Assembly: GCA_020849855.1 (NCBI GenBank)
Contig: JADZFO010000010.1
Location: 26,211-90,210, forward strand
Length of the DNA: 64,000 nt
From: a bacterium
GTDB lineage: Bacteria > 4484-113 > JAFGCY01
Direction of reading: 5' to 3'
The stretch's first letter is position 1. Every line of letters begins with the position of its first letter. Shown one piece after another: positions 15,654 to 23,646 of this stretch. The notes beneath the pieces were generated by a model that worked only from the letters and a program-made list of their open reading frames with translations, was not told the DNA's origin and did no database searches. The position numbers were made by a program, and so were the translations under genes.

Positions 15654-16412
15654 GTGATCCGGACCGGCACGCTGTATCTGGCTGAGCTGCGCAAGCTGGC
15701 GCGGGCTGACGGCCGCCTGCACCTTGCCGTCAGCGTGCTGAGCGTGATGCTGGCCGGGCTGGTCCTGGGCGCCCGGGTCGACCCGCAGCTGGGGGTCTAC
15801 AGCCTGCGCTCGCTGCTCGCCGCCTGGCCCTCCGTGCTGCTGGCCGGCGCGCTGGGCCTTGGCCTGCTGGCACCGGCCTACTACTGGGCGCTGGCGCAGT
15901 ACCGCTACTACTGCGCCTGGACCCTGCTGGACAGCGGCCTGATGTACCTGGCCCTGGAGCATGAACCGGCGGAGATGCTGGGCGCCCTGGCCAGCCGTGA
16001 ACGCCGCGCGCGCCACGGGGCGGCCGGGCTGCTGGGCGCCGGCGCCGGGGCCGGCCAGGCGGGCGGAGCGCTGAGCTTCCGCGGGCGGATGGACGCCCTG
16101 CTGCGCAGCTACGGCGCCTGCTGCAACGCGCTGCTTTACCAGGCCTGGCCCGCGCCCCTGCGCTGGCTGGACCTGGGCGTGATCTTCATCAGCGCGGCGG
16201 GCCTGATCTGGATCGGGCTGCTGATCGGCACCGCAGTACTGCCCTACATGCTTAACCCTTATGGCGCAGCGCCCGGGGCGCAGGTGCTGGGCCAGCTGCG
16301 TCTGGCGGCGCTGTGCGTGCTGGCGGCGATGCTGATGCGGGGCTGTCTGCGCCGGGCGCGCTTTGATGCCCTGCGCCTGGCTCTGGCAGATGTGCTGGAG
16401 GGGGAAGACTGA
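15654..16412 (+). CDS. Hypothetical multi-pass membrane protein
   Basis: 252 residues with a GTG start. Hydrophobic segments lie at about residues 22-42, 55-82, 175-200 and 212-230; an Ala/Gly-rich stretch (GAAGLLGAGAGAGQAGGA) lies in the middle loop. No ribosome site is seen, and TACAAT directly upstream suggests a leaderless mRNA. It converges with the next, minus-strand, gene. No family recognised. Confidence 0.65.
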   Translation: MIRTGTLYLAELRKLARADGRLHLAVSVLSVMLAGLVLGARVDPQLGVYSLRSLLAAWPSVLLAGALGLGLLAPAYYWALAQYRYYCAWTLLDSGLMYLALEHEPAEMLGALASRERRARHGAAGLLGAGAGAGQAGGALSFRGRMDALLRSYGACCNALLYQAWPAPLRWLDLGVIFISAAGLIWIGLLIGTAVLPYMLNPYGAAPGAQVLGQLRLAALCVLAAMLMRGCLRRARFDALRLALADVLEGED

Positions 16413-16449
16413 CGCGGCTCAGATGCGAGGTTTGGTCTTTGTTGCATAT

Positions 16450-16467
16450 TGCTGCATAGATGCAGCA
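16450..16467. repeat. Perfect inverted repeat between convergent genes
   Basis: TGCTGCAT, two bases, ATGCAGCA. It lies in the 72-base gap between converging genes. It lacks a T-run, so a terminator role is uncertain. Confidence 0.5.
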
Positions 16468-16484
16468 GACGTGGCTGTGTACTA

Positions 16485-17318
16485 CTACTTTGTGGACTGG
16501 CGGTTAAGCCTGGAGTAAGCCATCCGTTTTCGGGACTTGCGGCTTGTGGCCTGCGGACTTGGGGTAAGCAGCTCGACTAGTTCATCCAGTAATGCGGCTT
16601 GCCAAGCGCTTCGCGACACCACGTATTGTGCGAGGGGCAGAGAGATGCCCCAGACCAAAAGCATGACACCCAGAACAAACACGCCCGAGCTGGATCTCCA
16701 GGCGACTGTCAGAGCGGCGGGCACTAGAAGCATGCCAAGCAGCAAGTGGTTGGAGTTGAGCTCACTTCTTTCCCAATCGCTGGCAGGCAGCGTGGGCAGA
16801 GAGTCCTCGAAGACGCTGTGGTAGTCCTGCGGCCGCGCGAGAAAACCCAGGATTCTTCTGGATAAGGAGTATCCCGCTCTGGTGCGGCCAAAACCGGAAG
16901 CAGACTGATCTCCGTCCTCTCTTTTGCTCCAGCCCTTACCGGGCTGAAAGTCAGGATCGCTCAGCGCCAGCAGCAGGTTGCTGGTCTTAAAGGTCCTCCT
17001 GAAACGCTGCCTCATGCCGCTTGCCCGGCTTGCCAATTGCAGGCGGTACCAAGCTGCGGCCAGGTAAAGCAGAAGAACAGCATGGGCCAGCCCCAAAAAG
17101 GCAGTCTTGTAAGCAAGTTCTGTTTCCCGCGGGCCGGTTTGCAGCTGTGGACCCAGCAACGCGAAGTAGTAAGCGAAGCCTGCCAGTAGCGGATATGGCA
17201 GACTGATGAAGAAGGCGCGGTTCTCGCACAGCACCTGCTGCCTGGCACGCAACACTGACAGCACCGACTCCAGCTCTGACTGGCGCGGGACGGTAACCGC
17301 TGTGCGGCTTTCCTGCAT
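16485..17318 (-). CDS. Hypothetical membrane protein with four predicted segments
   Basis: 277 residues. Two hydrophobic segments lie at about 35-55 and 72-90, a soluble middle part with several charged stretches follows, then two more hydrophobic segments at about 195-208 and 212-232. The C-terminus is basic (TSRKSRKRMAYSR). Its 5' end is only about 90 bases from that of the divergent DUF6754-like operon, so the two share an upstream region. GC is lower than in the operon genes. No family recognised. Confidence 0.6.
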   Translation of the reverse strand: MQESRTAVTVPRQSELESVLSVLRARQQVLCENRAFFISLPYPLLAGFAYYFALLGPQLQTGPRETELAYKTAFLGLAHAVLLLYLAAAWYRLQLASRASGMRQRFRRTFKTSNLLLALSDPDFQPGKGWSKREDGDQSASGFGRTRAGYSLSRRILGFLARPQDYHSVFEDSLPTLPASDWERSELNSNHLLLGMLLVPAALTVAWRSSSGVFVLGVMLLVWGISLPLAQYVVSRSAWQAALLDELVELLTPSPQATSRKSRKRMAYSRLNRQSTK

Positions 17319-17352
17319 CAGTATTGATGTTAGCGCTTTTCCTACGATGCGC

Positions 17353-17358
17353 TACAAT
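17353..17358 (+). promoter_or_regulatory. -10-like element TACAAT of the four-gene membrane operon
   Basis: TACAAT sits 50 bases before the GTG at 17408 in the divergent intergenic region. A GTGGGCCGCAGGCCCGGCTGCAG stretch after it can form a small hairpin in the leader. Confidence 0.4.
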
Positions 17359-17407
17359 GCAAATCGGTCGCAGTGGGCCGCAGGCCCGGCTGCAGTGGGG
17401 AGGAATA

Positions 17408-18829
17408 GTGGCGCGGGAGTGCCCGGCTGAAACGGAGATCTACAGCGGCAGGCAGCGCAGTGCTGCGGCCGCGAAATGCGCTTTCAGCCGCCCTCGCAAA
17501 ACCCTGAGGTCCTTCCCCGCCCTGAAGCTGCCGCTCTGCCTGCTGCTGGCCGCGCTGCTGCTGGCCCCTGGCCTGGCCAAGGCGCATTTCCTGCCCCCGC
17601 GCAGCGAGAACATCGAAGCCCAGAAGAGAGCGGAGGAGCGCGGCATCCCGGTGCCGACGGAGCTGGAAGTCTTCGACCGCCCCAATGATGACGGCTCGTC
17701 CGTGCTGCTGAGCTTTGAGGTGCCGACGGCGGATGAAGACACCGCGGTGATGGCCCAGGCCTCGGTAGACAAGGTCTGGCAGGACTGCGCCGAGAAGCCC
17801 GTCCTGCTCTCCGAACTGCCGCGCCATATTGATGAGCCGCGCTACTACAGCGGAGAAGAGCTGTCGCCGGAGCATGCCCAGCAGTACAGCCTGACCGTTG
17901 ACAGTGTGATGCTGCCCGGTGAGGACGGGGCCCTGGCCCTGCAGCCCCTGGAGACGGGCCGTACTTACAGCTTCCGCCTGATGCTGTACAAGAACGGCGG
18001 CGACCCGGCCGCCGGACGCATTGCCTTCCTGGCCGGCGATGCCGCGCCGCTGGAGCAGTGGTTCAACACAGCCTTCCTGAACCAGGTGCTGATGGCCCTG
18101 GTGTTTACGATGATCATGATGGGCGCGATCTTCGCCGCCCGCCAGAACCCCAACCTCTTCATCCGCCGCATCGCCGGCCTTGAAGCGGTGGACGAGGCCA
18201 TTGGCCGCGCGACCGAGATGGGCCGCCCGGTGATGCAGGTCAACGGCCTGGACCCCCTGACCTCGGCCTCCACGGTGGCGGCGGTGAACATCCTGGGCCG
18301 CATCGCCCGGCGCATCGCTTCCTATGACAGCACCCTGATGGTGCCCTGCGTGGACCCGGTGGTGATGACTGTCAGCCAGGAGACGGTGAAGCAGGCCTAT
18401 GCCGAGGCCGGCCGCCCCGACGCCTACCGCAGTGACAGCGTGTTCTTCGTCACCGACCAGCAGTTCAGCTATGTCGCCTCGGTCTGCGGCTTCATGATGC
18501 GCGACCGCCCGGCGGCGATTGTCTATCTCGGCGCCTTCTATGCCGAGAGCCTGCTGCTTGCCGAGACCGGCGCGGGCACCGGCGCGATCCAGATCGCCGG
18601 CACCGACAGCCAGCACCAGCTGCCCTTCTTTGTGGTGTCCTGCGACTACACACTGATCGGCGAGGAGCTTTACGCCGCCAGCGCTTATCTGTCCCGCGAG
18701 CCGATGCTGCTGGGCAGCCTCAAGGGCCTCGACATCGCCAAGGCGATTGTGATGCTGCTGATCCTGCTGGGCACGATCATGGCCACCGCCGGCCAGGACA
18801 TCCTGACAAGGTGGTTCACGCCGCTATGA
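17408..18829 (+). CDS. DUF6754-like membrane protein, first gene of a four-gene membrane operon
   Basis: 473 residues from the GTG at 17408, preceded by GGGGAGGA (17397-17404); the frame extends upstream to 17324 without a ribosome site. A signal peptide with a long N-region (hydrophobic core LCLLLAALLLAPGLAKA, about residues 43-60) is followed by a fibronectin-like segment, a transmembrane helix (about 239-258, MALVFTMIMMGAIFAA), and a soluble domain that starts LFIRRIAGLEAVDEAIGRAT. A last helix lies near the C-terminus. From memory the middle and end match proteins annotated DUF6754; biochemical function is unknown to me. Three further membrane genes follow, translationally coupled or nearly so. 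Confidence 0.75.
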   Translation: MARECPAETEIYSGRQRSAAAAKCAFSRPRKTLRSFPALKLPLCLLLAALLLAPGLAKAHFLPPRSENIEAQKRAEERGIPVPTELEVFDRPNDDGSSVLLSFEVPTADEDTAVMAQASVDKVWQDCAEKPVLLSELPRHIDEPRYYSGEELSPEHAQQYSLTVDSVMLPGEDGALALQPLETGRTYSFRLMLYKNGGDPAAGRIAFLAGDAAPLEQWFNTAFLNQVLMALVFTMIMMGAIFAARQNPNLFIRRIAGLEAVDEAIGRATEMGRPVMQVNGLDPLTSASTVAAVNILGRIARRIASYDSTLMVPCVDPVVMTVSQETVKQAYAEAGRPDAYRSDSVFFVTDQQFSYVASVCGFMMRDRPAAIVYLGAFYAESLLLAETGAGTGAIQIAGTDSQHQLPFFVVSCDYTLIGEELYAASAYLSREPMLLGSLKGLDIAKAIVMLLILLGTIMATAGQDILTRWFTPL

Positions 18830-18891
18830 TCCAGACGCAGATCCAGCAGGGCATGGCGGCGGGCAGGCTGAGCCGGGGAGGAGCGGCCTGA
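18826..18891 (+). CDS. Possible 21-codon bridging ORF between two operon genes
   Basis: ATG at 18826 overlaps the previous stop (ATGA), and its TGA (18889-18891) overlaps the next start (TGATG). The product would be MIQTQIQQGMAAGRLSRGGA plus one Ala. The ribosome site of the next gene (GGGGAGGA) lies inside it. It exactly spans the gap, so it may serve translational coupling rather than make a functional peptide. Chance cannot be excluded. Confidence 0.35.
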   Translation: MIQTQIQQGMAAGRLSRGGAA

Positions 18892-19580
18892 TGGTCTTTC
18901 TCAAGCGCCAGTTCCCGGTGATCCTTGCCTTTGTCTTTGGCATGCTGCTGTGGCTGCAGTATTACGTGCCATCGAAGGCCAGCAACAGCATGCTGGAGAG
19001 CTTCAGCTCCTCCTGGCTGATCACCCTTGCCGGCTGCGCGCTGATCCTGGGCGTCTTCAGCGCGGTCTTCCACCACGTTGAGAAGGTCAAGGCCAGGCGG
19101 GCCGGTTTTGGCTACAGCCTGATCACCCTGGTCTGCTTTGGCATCACCTTCACCTGCGGCTTCATCCTGCCGCTGATCGGGCGCATCGCCCCGGGCAGCG
19201 GGATCGAGCCCATCCCGACCCAGCCCGACACACCCTTCGACTGGATCTTCAACAACGTCCAGGTGCCACTGGACTCCACGGTCTTCTCGCTGCTGGCCTT
19301 CTTTGTGGCCTCCGCCGCCTTCCGCGCCTTCCGGGCGCGCAGCATGGAGGCCACGGTGCTGCTGCTGGCGGCCTGCATCATGATGCTGGGCCGCGTGGCC
19401 TTCGGAGAGATGATCGGCACCCAGACGCTCAACCTGTCCGACGCCGCGGAGTGGATCCTGAACAACCCCTCCACCGGCGCGCAGCGCGGCATCCTCTTTG
19501 GCATTTACCTAAGCCAGGTCGCCCTGGCCCTGCGCATTATTTTCGGCATTGAGAAGACCTACCTGGGAGGTGGCTCCTGA
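18891..19580 (+). CDS. Membrane protein of the DUF6754-like operon (second gene)
   Basis: 229 residues with about six hydrophobic segments (about 8-24, 42-60, 77-97, 128-146, 152-168 and 198-216). A soluble loop, about 98-127, holds GSGIEPIPTQPDTPFDW. ATG at 18891 with GGGGAGGAG upstream. The last base of its stop is the first base of the next start, so translation is coupled. No family recognised; it presumably forms a complex with its operon partners. Confidence 0.75.
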   Translation: MVFLKRQFPVILAFVFGMLLWLQYYVPSKASNSMLESFSSSWLITLAGCALILGVFSAVFHHVEKVKARRAGFGYSLITLVCFGITFTCGFILPLIGRIAPGSGIEPIPTQPDTPFDWIFNNVQVPLDSTVFSLLAFFVASAAFRAFRARSMEATVLLLAACIMMLGRVAFGEMIGTQTLNLSDAAEWILNNPSTGAQRGILFGIYLSQVALALRIIFGIEKTYLGGGS

Positions 19581-20464
19581 TGCGCCTGACCCAGCGGATC
19601 CTCAACCTCGACCGCCGGATCATCTATCTGGCCATCTTCCTGTGCGTGCTGATCCCGACGGTGATCCCGATCGGCTTTGACGTGCAGGTGACGCCGGAGG
19701 TCCAGCGCGGCTATGACCTGATCGAGGGCCTCAGGGAAGGCGATGCCGTGCTGATCTCGGTGGACTTCGGCCCCAGCGCGATCCCCGAGAACTATCCGGT
19801 GCTGGTCTCCGTGCTGCACCAGTGCTTCCGCAAGAAGCTGCGGCCGATCCTGGTCTCGCTGATCCCCGACGGACGCGGCATGGCCACCAAGGGCCTTGAT
19901 GAAGTGCTGCATGCGGTGGGCGCGGACGGCAAGGAGCTTTACCCGGGGCTGCAAAGCGGCGTGGACTATTCCTTCCTGGGCTACAAGAGCGGCAACAACG
20001 CCGTGATCGTCGGCGTGGGCCAGAGCTTCACCTCGACCTTCCCGACGGACTCGGAGGGCAAGTCGACCACTGGCCAGCCCCTCTTCAAGCAGGTGCGCTC
20101 GCTTAAGGACGTCAAGGTTCTGGTCAATACCGCCTCCGTGGGAATGCCGGAAGTCTGGCTGCCCTACGGCGCGCAGAAGTTCGGCATCCCGATGGTGGTG
20201 TCCTGCACTGCGGTGTCCACTGTGCAGTACTACCCCTTCTATAACGCGGGCCAGTTCACGGGCCTGCTGGGCGGCATGAAGGGCGCGGCGGAGTATGAGA
20301 AGCTGGTGGGCCTGGCCGAGATCACCGGCCGCCCGGGCAAGGCCACCGCGGGCATGGACGCCCAGGCGGTGAGCCATGTCTTCATCGTCTTCGCCATCGT
20401 GCTGGCGAACGTGTGTTTCTTCATCGAGCGCCGCCGCGGGACCGCAGCGAAAGGAGGTGCCTAG
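19580..20464 (+). CDS. Membrane-anchored soluble-domain protein of the DUF6754-like operon (third gene)
   Basis: 294 residues. A transmembrane helix near residues 15-34 and another at about 265-283 flank a soluble domain of about 225 residues. The domain has alternating strands and helices (GDAVLISVDFG, RPILVSLIPDG, KVLVNTASVG, MVVSCTAVSTVQ), suggesting a Rossmann-like fold. VVSCTAVST resembles the VVSCDYT segment in the first gene of the operon, so the two soluble domains may be related. The start overlaps the previous stop. Function unknown. Confidence 0.75.
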   Translation: MRLTQRILNLDRRIIYLAIFLCVLIPTVIPIGFDVQVTPEVQRGYDLIEGLREGDAVLISVDFGPSAIPENYPVLVSVLHQCFRKKLRPILVSLIPDGRGMATKGLDEVLHAVGADGKELYPGLQSGVDYSFLGYKSGNNAVIVGVGQSFTSTFPTDSEGKSTTGQPLFKQVRSLKDVKVLVNTASVGMPEVWLPYGAQKFGIPMVVSCTAVSTVQYYPFYNAGQFTGLLGGMKGAAEYEKLVGLAEITGRPGKATAGMDAQAVSHVFIVFAIVLANVCFFIERRRGTAAKGGA

Positions 20465-20467
20465 GCC

Positions 20468-21136
20468 ATGAGCTGGGAAATCATCGGCATCTGGGTCGCC
20501 ACTCTGCTGACCTTCGGCATCGCGAGCTTCCTGTACAAGGACAACCCGGTCTATAAGATCGCCGAGCATATCTACCTGGGCGTGGCCCTGGGCTATGGCC
20601 TGACGATCTACTTCTGGGACAGCATCAAGCCCAACGCCATTGACAAGGTCCTGCCCAGCGACGGTTCCGCGCCGGAGTACCTGGTCTGGATCCCCATCGT
20701 GCTGGGCCTCTTTATCCTGCTGCGCGTTATCCCATCGCTGGCCTGGCTTTCACGCTGGAGCTTCGCCGTCTACATCGGCGGCAACATGGGCATCCTGGTG
20801 CCCAGCGTCATCGCCAACCTGCTGATGCCGCAGCTCGCCTCGGCCATGCGTCCGCTGTACGACACTGCCCAGCCCCTGAATGCACAGTGGGGGCCGCTGA
20901 TCGGCCAGGCGGTCATTCTGATCGCGACCTTCGCGACGATGATCTATTTCTTCTTCAGCCTGGAGCACCGCGGCTTTGTGGGCAAGCTCAGCCGCCTGGG
21001 CGTGCTGTTCATCATGATCAGCTTCGGCGCGGGCTTCGGCTATACGGTGATGGCGCGCATGAGCCTGCTGATCGGCCGCTTCCAGTTCCTGATCATCGAC
21101 TTCTTCGGCCGGGCCCTGGGCCTGCGGATCGGCTAG
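20468..21136 (+). CDS. Membrane protein of the DUF6754-like operon (fourth gene)
   Basis: 222 residues with six to seven hydrophobic segments and only short loops, one of them FLYKDNPVYKIAEHIYLG near the N-terminus. It begins three bases after the previous stop, with AAAGGAGG (20449-20456) as a strong ribosome site. It is the last gene before a promoter and a composition change. No family recognised. Confidence 0.75.
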   Translation: MSWEIIGIWVATLLTFGIASFLYKDNPVYKIAEHIYLGVALGYGLTIYFWDSIKPNAIDKVLPSDGSAPEYLVWIPIVLGLFILLRVIPSLAWLSRWSFAVYIGGNMGILVPSVIANLLMPQLASAMRPLYDTAQPLNAQWGPLIGQAVILIATFATMIYFFFSLEHRGFVGKLSRLGVLFIMISFGAGFGYTVMARMSLLIGRFQFLIIDFFGRALGLRIG

Positions 21137-21142
21137 CGACGG

Positions 21143-21148
21143 TATAAT
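21143..21148 (+). promoter_or_regulatory. -10 element TATAAT of the deoxyribosyltransferase/TIR-like pair
   Basis: A perfect TATAAT lies four bases before the first of two in-frame ATGs (21153, 21156). Transcription from it would begin at about the second ATG, predicting a leaderless mRNA. Confidence 0.55.
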
Positions 21149-21152
21149 CCCA

Positions 21153-21569
21153 ATGATGAGTACGAACGGAAGAGTAAAACTACTTGCCTCTGAGCCTCGC
21201 GCGCACCTGTATCTGTCGTCTTCCAGTGAAAGCAAGGTCTCGTTTGCTCTCGTGGAGATGCTTAGAGCCAAAGGGTTTGTGGTTCATCTAGACGACGGTG
21301 ACCAGATGATCGAGTATCAGGCTCACAGTCAAGTCCAGAGAAGCGATGTGGTTGTCGTGGACATTACTGGCAACAACCCATATGTGAGCTTTGAGCTTGG
21401 AGTCGCCAGAGGGCTTGGGAAACCAGTCGTGCTTATCTCTGATAAGAATTACAGCCCACCTAAGTTCTACAGTTCTCTGTTTACGCTGTACTACGATGCC
21501 CAGGAAGTTGCTAAACTAAGCGATGACCTGACCTTTTTGGTGGACAAGTTACTGCCCGTGGCGGCATGA
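21153..21569 (+). CDS. Small nucleoside deoxyribosyltransferase/TIR-like protein (first of a pair)
   Basis: 138 residues. The core reads RSDVVVVDITGNNPYVSFELGVARGLGKPVVLIS (given here in pieces: VVDITGNNPYVSFELG, then ARGLGKPVVLI). This is the signature of the nucleoside 2-deoxyribosyltransferase-like / TIR-like fold, in which the Glu of FELG is the likely catalytic residue. Related domains cleave N-glycosidic bonds in nucleosides or NAD. GC is clearly lower than in flanking genes, and it overlaps the next gene, a relative, by four bases (ATGA). A defence or signalling role is plausible but inferred. Confidence 0.7.
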   Translation: MMSTNGRVKLLASEPRAHLYLSSSSESKVSFALVEMLRAKGFVVHLDDGDQMIEYQAHSQVQRSDVVVVDITGNNPYVSFELGVARGLGKPVVLISDKNYSPPKFYSSLFTLYYDAQEVAKLSDDLTFLVDKLLPVAA

Positions 21570-22213
21570 TGCCGGATAGAGAATATAAGAGCTTCTTGAT
21601 CACACCGTTTGCCCCAGTGCACTCTTTTGTTGCGTTTTGGCTTGATCAGCAGCTCTGCGAGCGCAAGGTCCGAGTTCGCACCGCAGCGGATGAGATCAGG
21701 CCCTACGCCTTCTCAGACAAGATCAAGGAAATGATTGAGTCATGCGATTTTGTAATTTGTGATCTTTCAGGCCCTCGCCCCAATGTGACATTTGAATTGG
21801 GAATTGCACACGCGCTGCTAAAACCTGTCGTCCTCATTTCAGGCGATGATCCGAATACTGCTCCAAGCGACGTCAGACACCTAGACATTATTTGGTACTC
21901 ACGAGATCTCAAGGACTTTGCCGTCAGGATGGAAGCCGCGGTTGATTACATATTGGCGGTAAGGTTCACTGAGCTGCTTCAGAAGTGTTCCGCACTTGTG
22001 GAAGAGATCAACAAGACTGAGACTCAGCCAATTGTTCTGTGCTCAAAGGAAGAATTTGTCGAAAGAGCATGGAGTACACCAACTTTGAAGCAAAGCAAAG
22101 CTACATGGAGTGCAACCGAACTTGGCCATGACGTCCTTCCATTGGCAGCTGCAGACGGACTTAGTCAGGAGCAACAGTCAGCGGTCTTTGAGTGGATCAA
22201 AGCCCGGAAGTAG
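21566..22213 (+). CDS. Nucleoside deoxyribosyltransferase/TIR-like protein with C-terminal extension (second of a pair)
   Basis: 215 residues. The first 130 carry the same fold signature as the preceding gene: FVICDLSGPRPNVTFELG followed by IAHALLKPVVLISG. The N-terminal FLITPFAP is typical of this group of annotated nucleotide-binding proteins. The last 80 residues (from about 135) form an extra region ending in a predicted helical segment with no match I recognise. It overlaps the upstream gene by four bases, so the two are made together and may assemble as a heteromer. Low GC relative to the surroundings suggests transfer. Confidence 0.7.
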   Translation: MMPDREYKSFLITPFAPVHSFVAFWLDQQLCERKVRVRTAADEIRPYAFSDKIKEMIESCDFVICDLSGPRPNVTFELGIAHALLKPVVLISGDDPNTAPSDVRHLDIIWYSRDLKDFAVRMEAAVDYILAVRFTELLQKCSALVEEINKTETQPIVLCSKEEFVERAWSTPTLKQSKATWSATELGHDVLPLAAADGLSQEQQSAVFEWIKARK

Positions 22214-22218
22214 TCCAG

Positions 22219-22398
22219 CTACTTATCCTGCTCGGCGGAGGCCTTGAGGAACTCGTGGCGGGTGCGCGCGGCTTCATAGAGCGCCTTGGCGAACTCCTTA
22301 TGCTCCGGCTTGTCACTGGTGCGGCCAATCTCGACGCAGCTTTTCATCAGCTCGTCCAGAGCGATGATGCGCATCTTCACACCGTCCATCTCAGCCAT
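22219..22398 (-). CDS. Small conserved-looking helical protein (59 aa)
   Basis: Starts MAEMDGVKMRIIALDELMKS and ends LKASAEQDK; it is mostly helical and charged. ATG at 22398 has GGGGGA on the minus strand 6 bases upstream; ATG 22404 is also possible, while an in-frame start at 22467 would add a low-complexity segment. Codon use resembles the high-GC neighbours, unlike the two genes to its left. Function unknown. Confidence 0.6.
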   Translation of the reverse strand: MAEMDGVKMRIIALDELMKSCVEIGRTSDKPEHKEFAKALYEAARTRHEFLKASAEQDK

Positions 22399-22651
22399 CG
22401 TCATTCCCCCGCGCTGCTGTACACCGGCTGTGCCGGCCAAACCATTTGCTATACCCGTTGTTGCCATGGCTTAGATATCGGAATACCAGGGCCCCGGCCG
22501 CAGCGGGCAGGTCAATTTTCCCACAGGCGCTGCGCCGCGTCTCCCGGCCTTTGGAATTGTGCTGGCGCCGAGCGCTTCGCCGGGCGGAAAGCCGGCGCTG
22601 CAGGTCCCTGCATTATCCTATGAACACCAAGCCAGCGCGGCGGAGAAGCAC

Positions 22652-23590
22652 TTGAGCATTCCCATCGGCATCAGCACACTTGTCGACCTCGACCTCAGCA
22701 TGCCTGAGCTGCTGGACCGCATCGCCAGCGCCGGCTTCAGCCATGTTGGCCTGAGCCATGACGTGGCGCATGCGGGCTACCAGCGGCCGGCCGGCCGGCG
22801 CCAGCTGGCGCGCTGGCTGCAGCAAAGCCGGCTGGAGCTGGACTATATCCACCCGCCGATCACGCCCTACATCGACCTGTGCAGCCTGGATGAGGGCGTG
22901 CGGGCCTACAGCATCGCCCTGCATGAGTTCATCATCCGCGCCTGCGCCGAACTGGGCGGCCAGGCCCTGACCGTGCATGCCAATAACGACCTGCTGTCCC
23001 CGCCTGAGGAAGACAGCGCCCGGGCCGCGGCCGGGCGCGAGTCCCTGGCCCGGCTGGGCGAGCTGGGGCTGCGCGAGGGCGTGCTGCTGTGCGTGGAAAA
23101 CCAGCCCGGCAACATGGCTTCTCAGCGCATCACCGCCGCGCTGCTGCCCCTGATCGCCGATCTGCCCGGCGTGGCCCTGACCCTTGACCCGAACCACGCG
23201 CGTATCGACAACGAGGATTACCTGAGCCTGGTGGAGTGCATGGCGCCGGCCGTGCGGGCGACGCACTTCTCCGATACGATGGGCGCCCACGACAGCCACC
23301 AGATCCCCGGCGAGGGCGTGGTGGACTTCGCCGCGGTGGGGCGCCTGCTGGGCAGCCAGGGCTTTGGCCGGCCCAGCCCCGGCGGGCCGCGCGAACTGCC
23401 GGCCGGCCGCCAGGGCGTGCTGAACCTGGAGAGCAGCCTGTGGATGCTGCGCCGCCGCCTGGCCGCGGGCCAGCCGCAGCCCGGCGACCCTGAAAGCGTG
23501 CCGACGACGGACGAGTACCTGATGCGTTGCGCTGACAGCGCGCGCCGCATCGCGCTGGGCATCGAGGCCGCCTGGCCGGTCCAGGCGTAA
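22652..23590 (+). CDS. Sugar phosphate isomerase/epimerase-like TIM-barrel protein
   Basis: 312 residues from a TTG at 22652, chosen because GGAG (22642-22645) is 6 bases upstream and the fold begins there (SIPIGISTLVDLDLSMPELL). The frame extends upstream to 22559 without support. It matches the xylose-isomerase-like/AP-endonuclease-2 superfamily: metal-ligand candidates are Glu in CVENQPGN, Asp/His in LTLDPNHARID, His in RATHFSDTMG and Glu in NLESS. Substrate unknown. It is followed 56 bases later by a hydrolase on the same strand. Confidence 0.85.
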   Translation: MSIPIGISTLVDLDLSMPELLDRIASAGFSHVGLSHDVAHAGYQRPAGRRQLARWLQQSRLELDYIHPPITPYIDLCSLDEGVRAYSIALHEFIIRACAELGGQALTVHANNDLLSPPEEDSARAAAGRESLARLGELGLREGVLLCVENQPGNMASQRITAALLPLIADLPGVALTLDPNHARIDNEDYLSLVECMAPAVRATHFSDTMGAHDSHQIPGEGVVDFAAVGRLLGSQGFGRPSPGGPRELPAGRQGVLNLESSLWMLRRRLAAGQPQPGDPESVPTTDEYLMRCADSARRIALGIEAAWPVQA

Positions 23591-23646
23591 TCAATTCAGT
23601 CCGTCTGCCAGGCTGGCCCTGAGCATGGGACAATGGCCCCCTGCAC

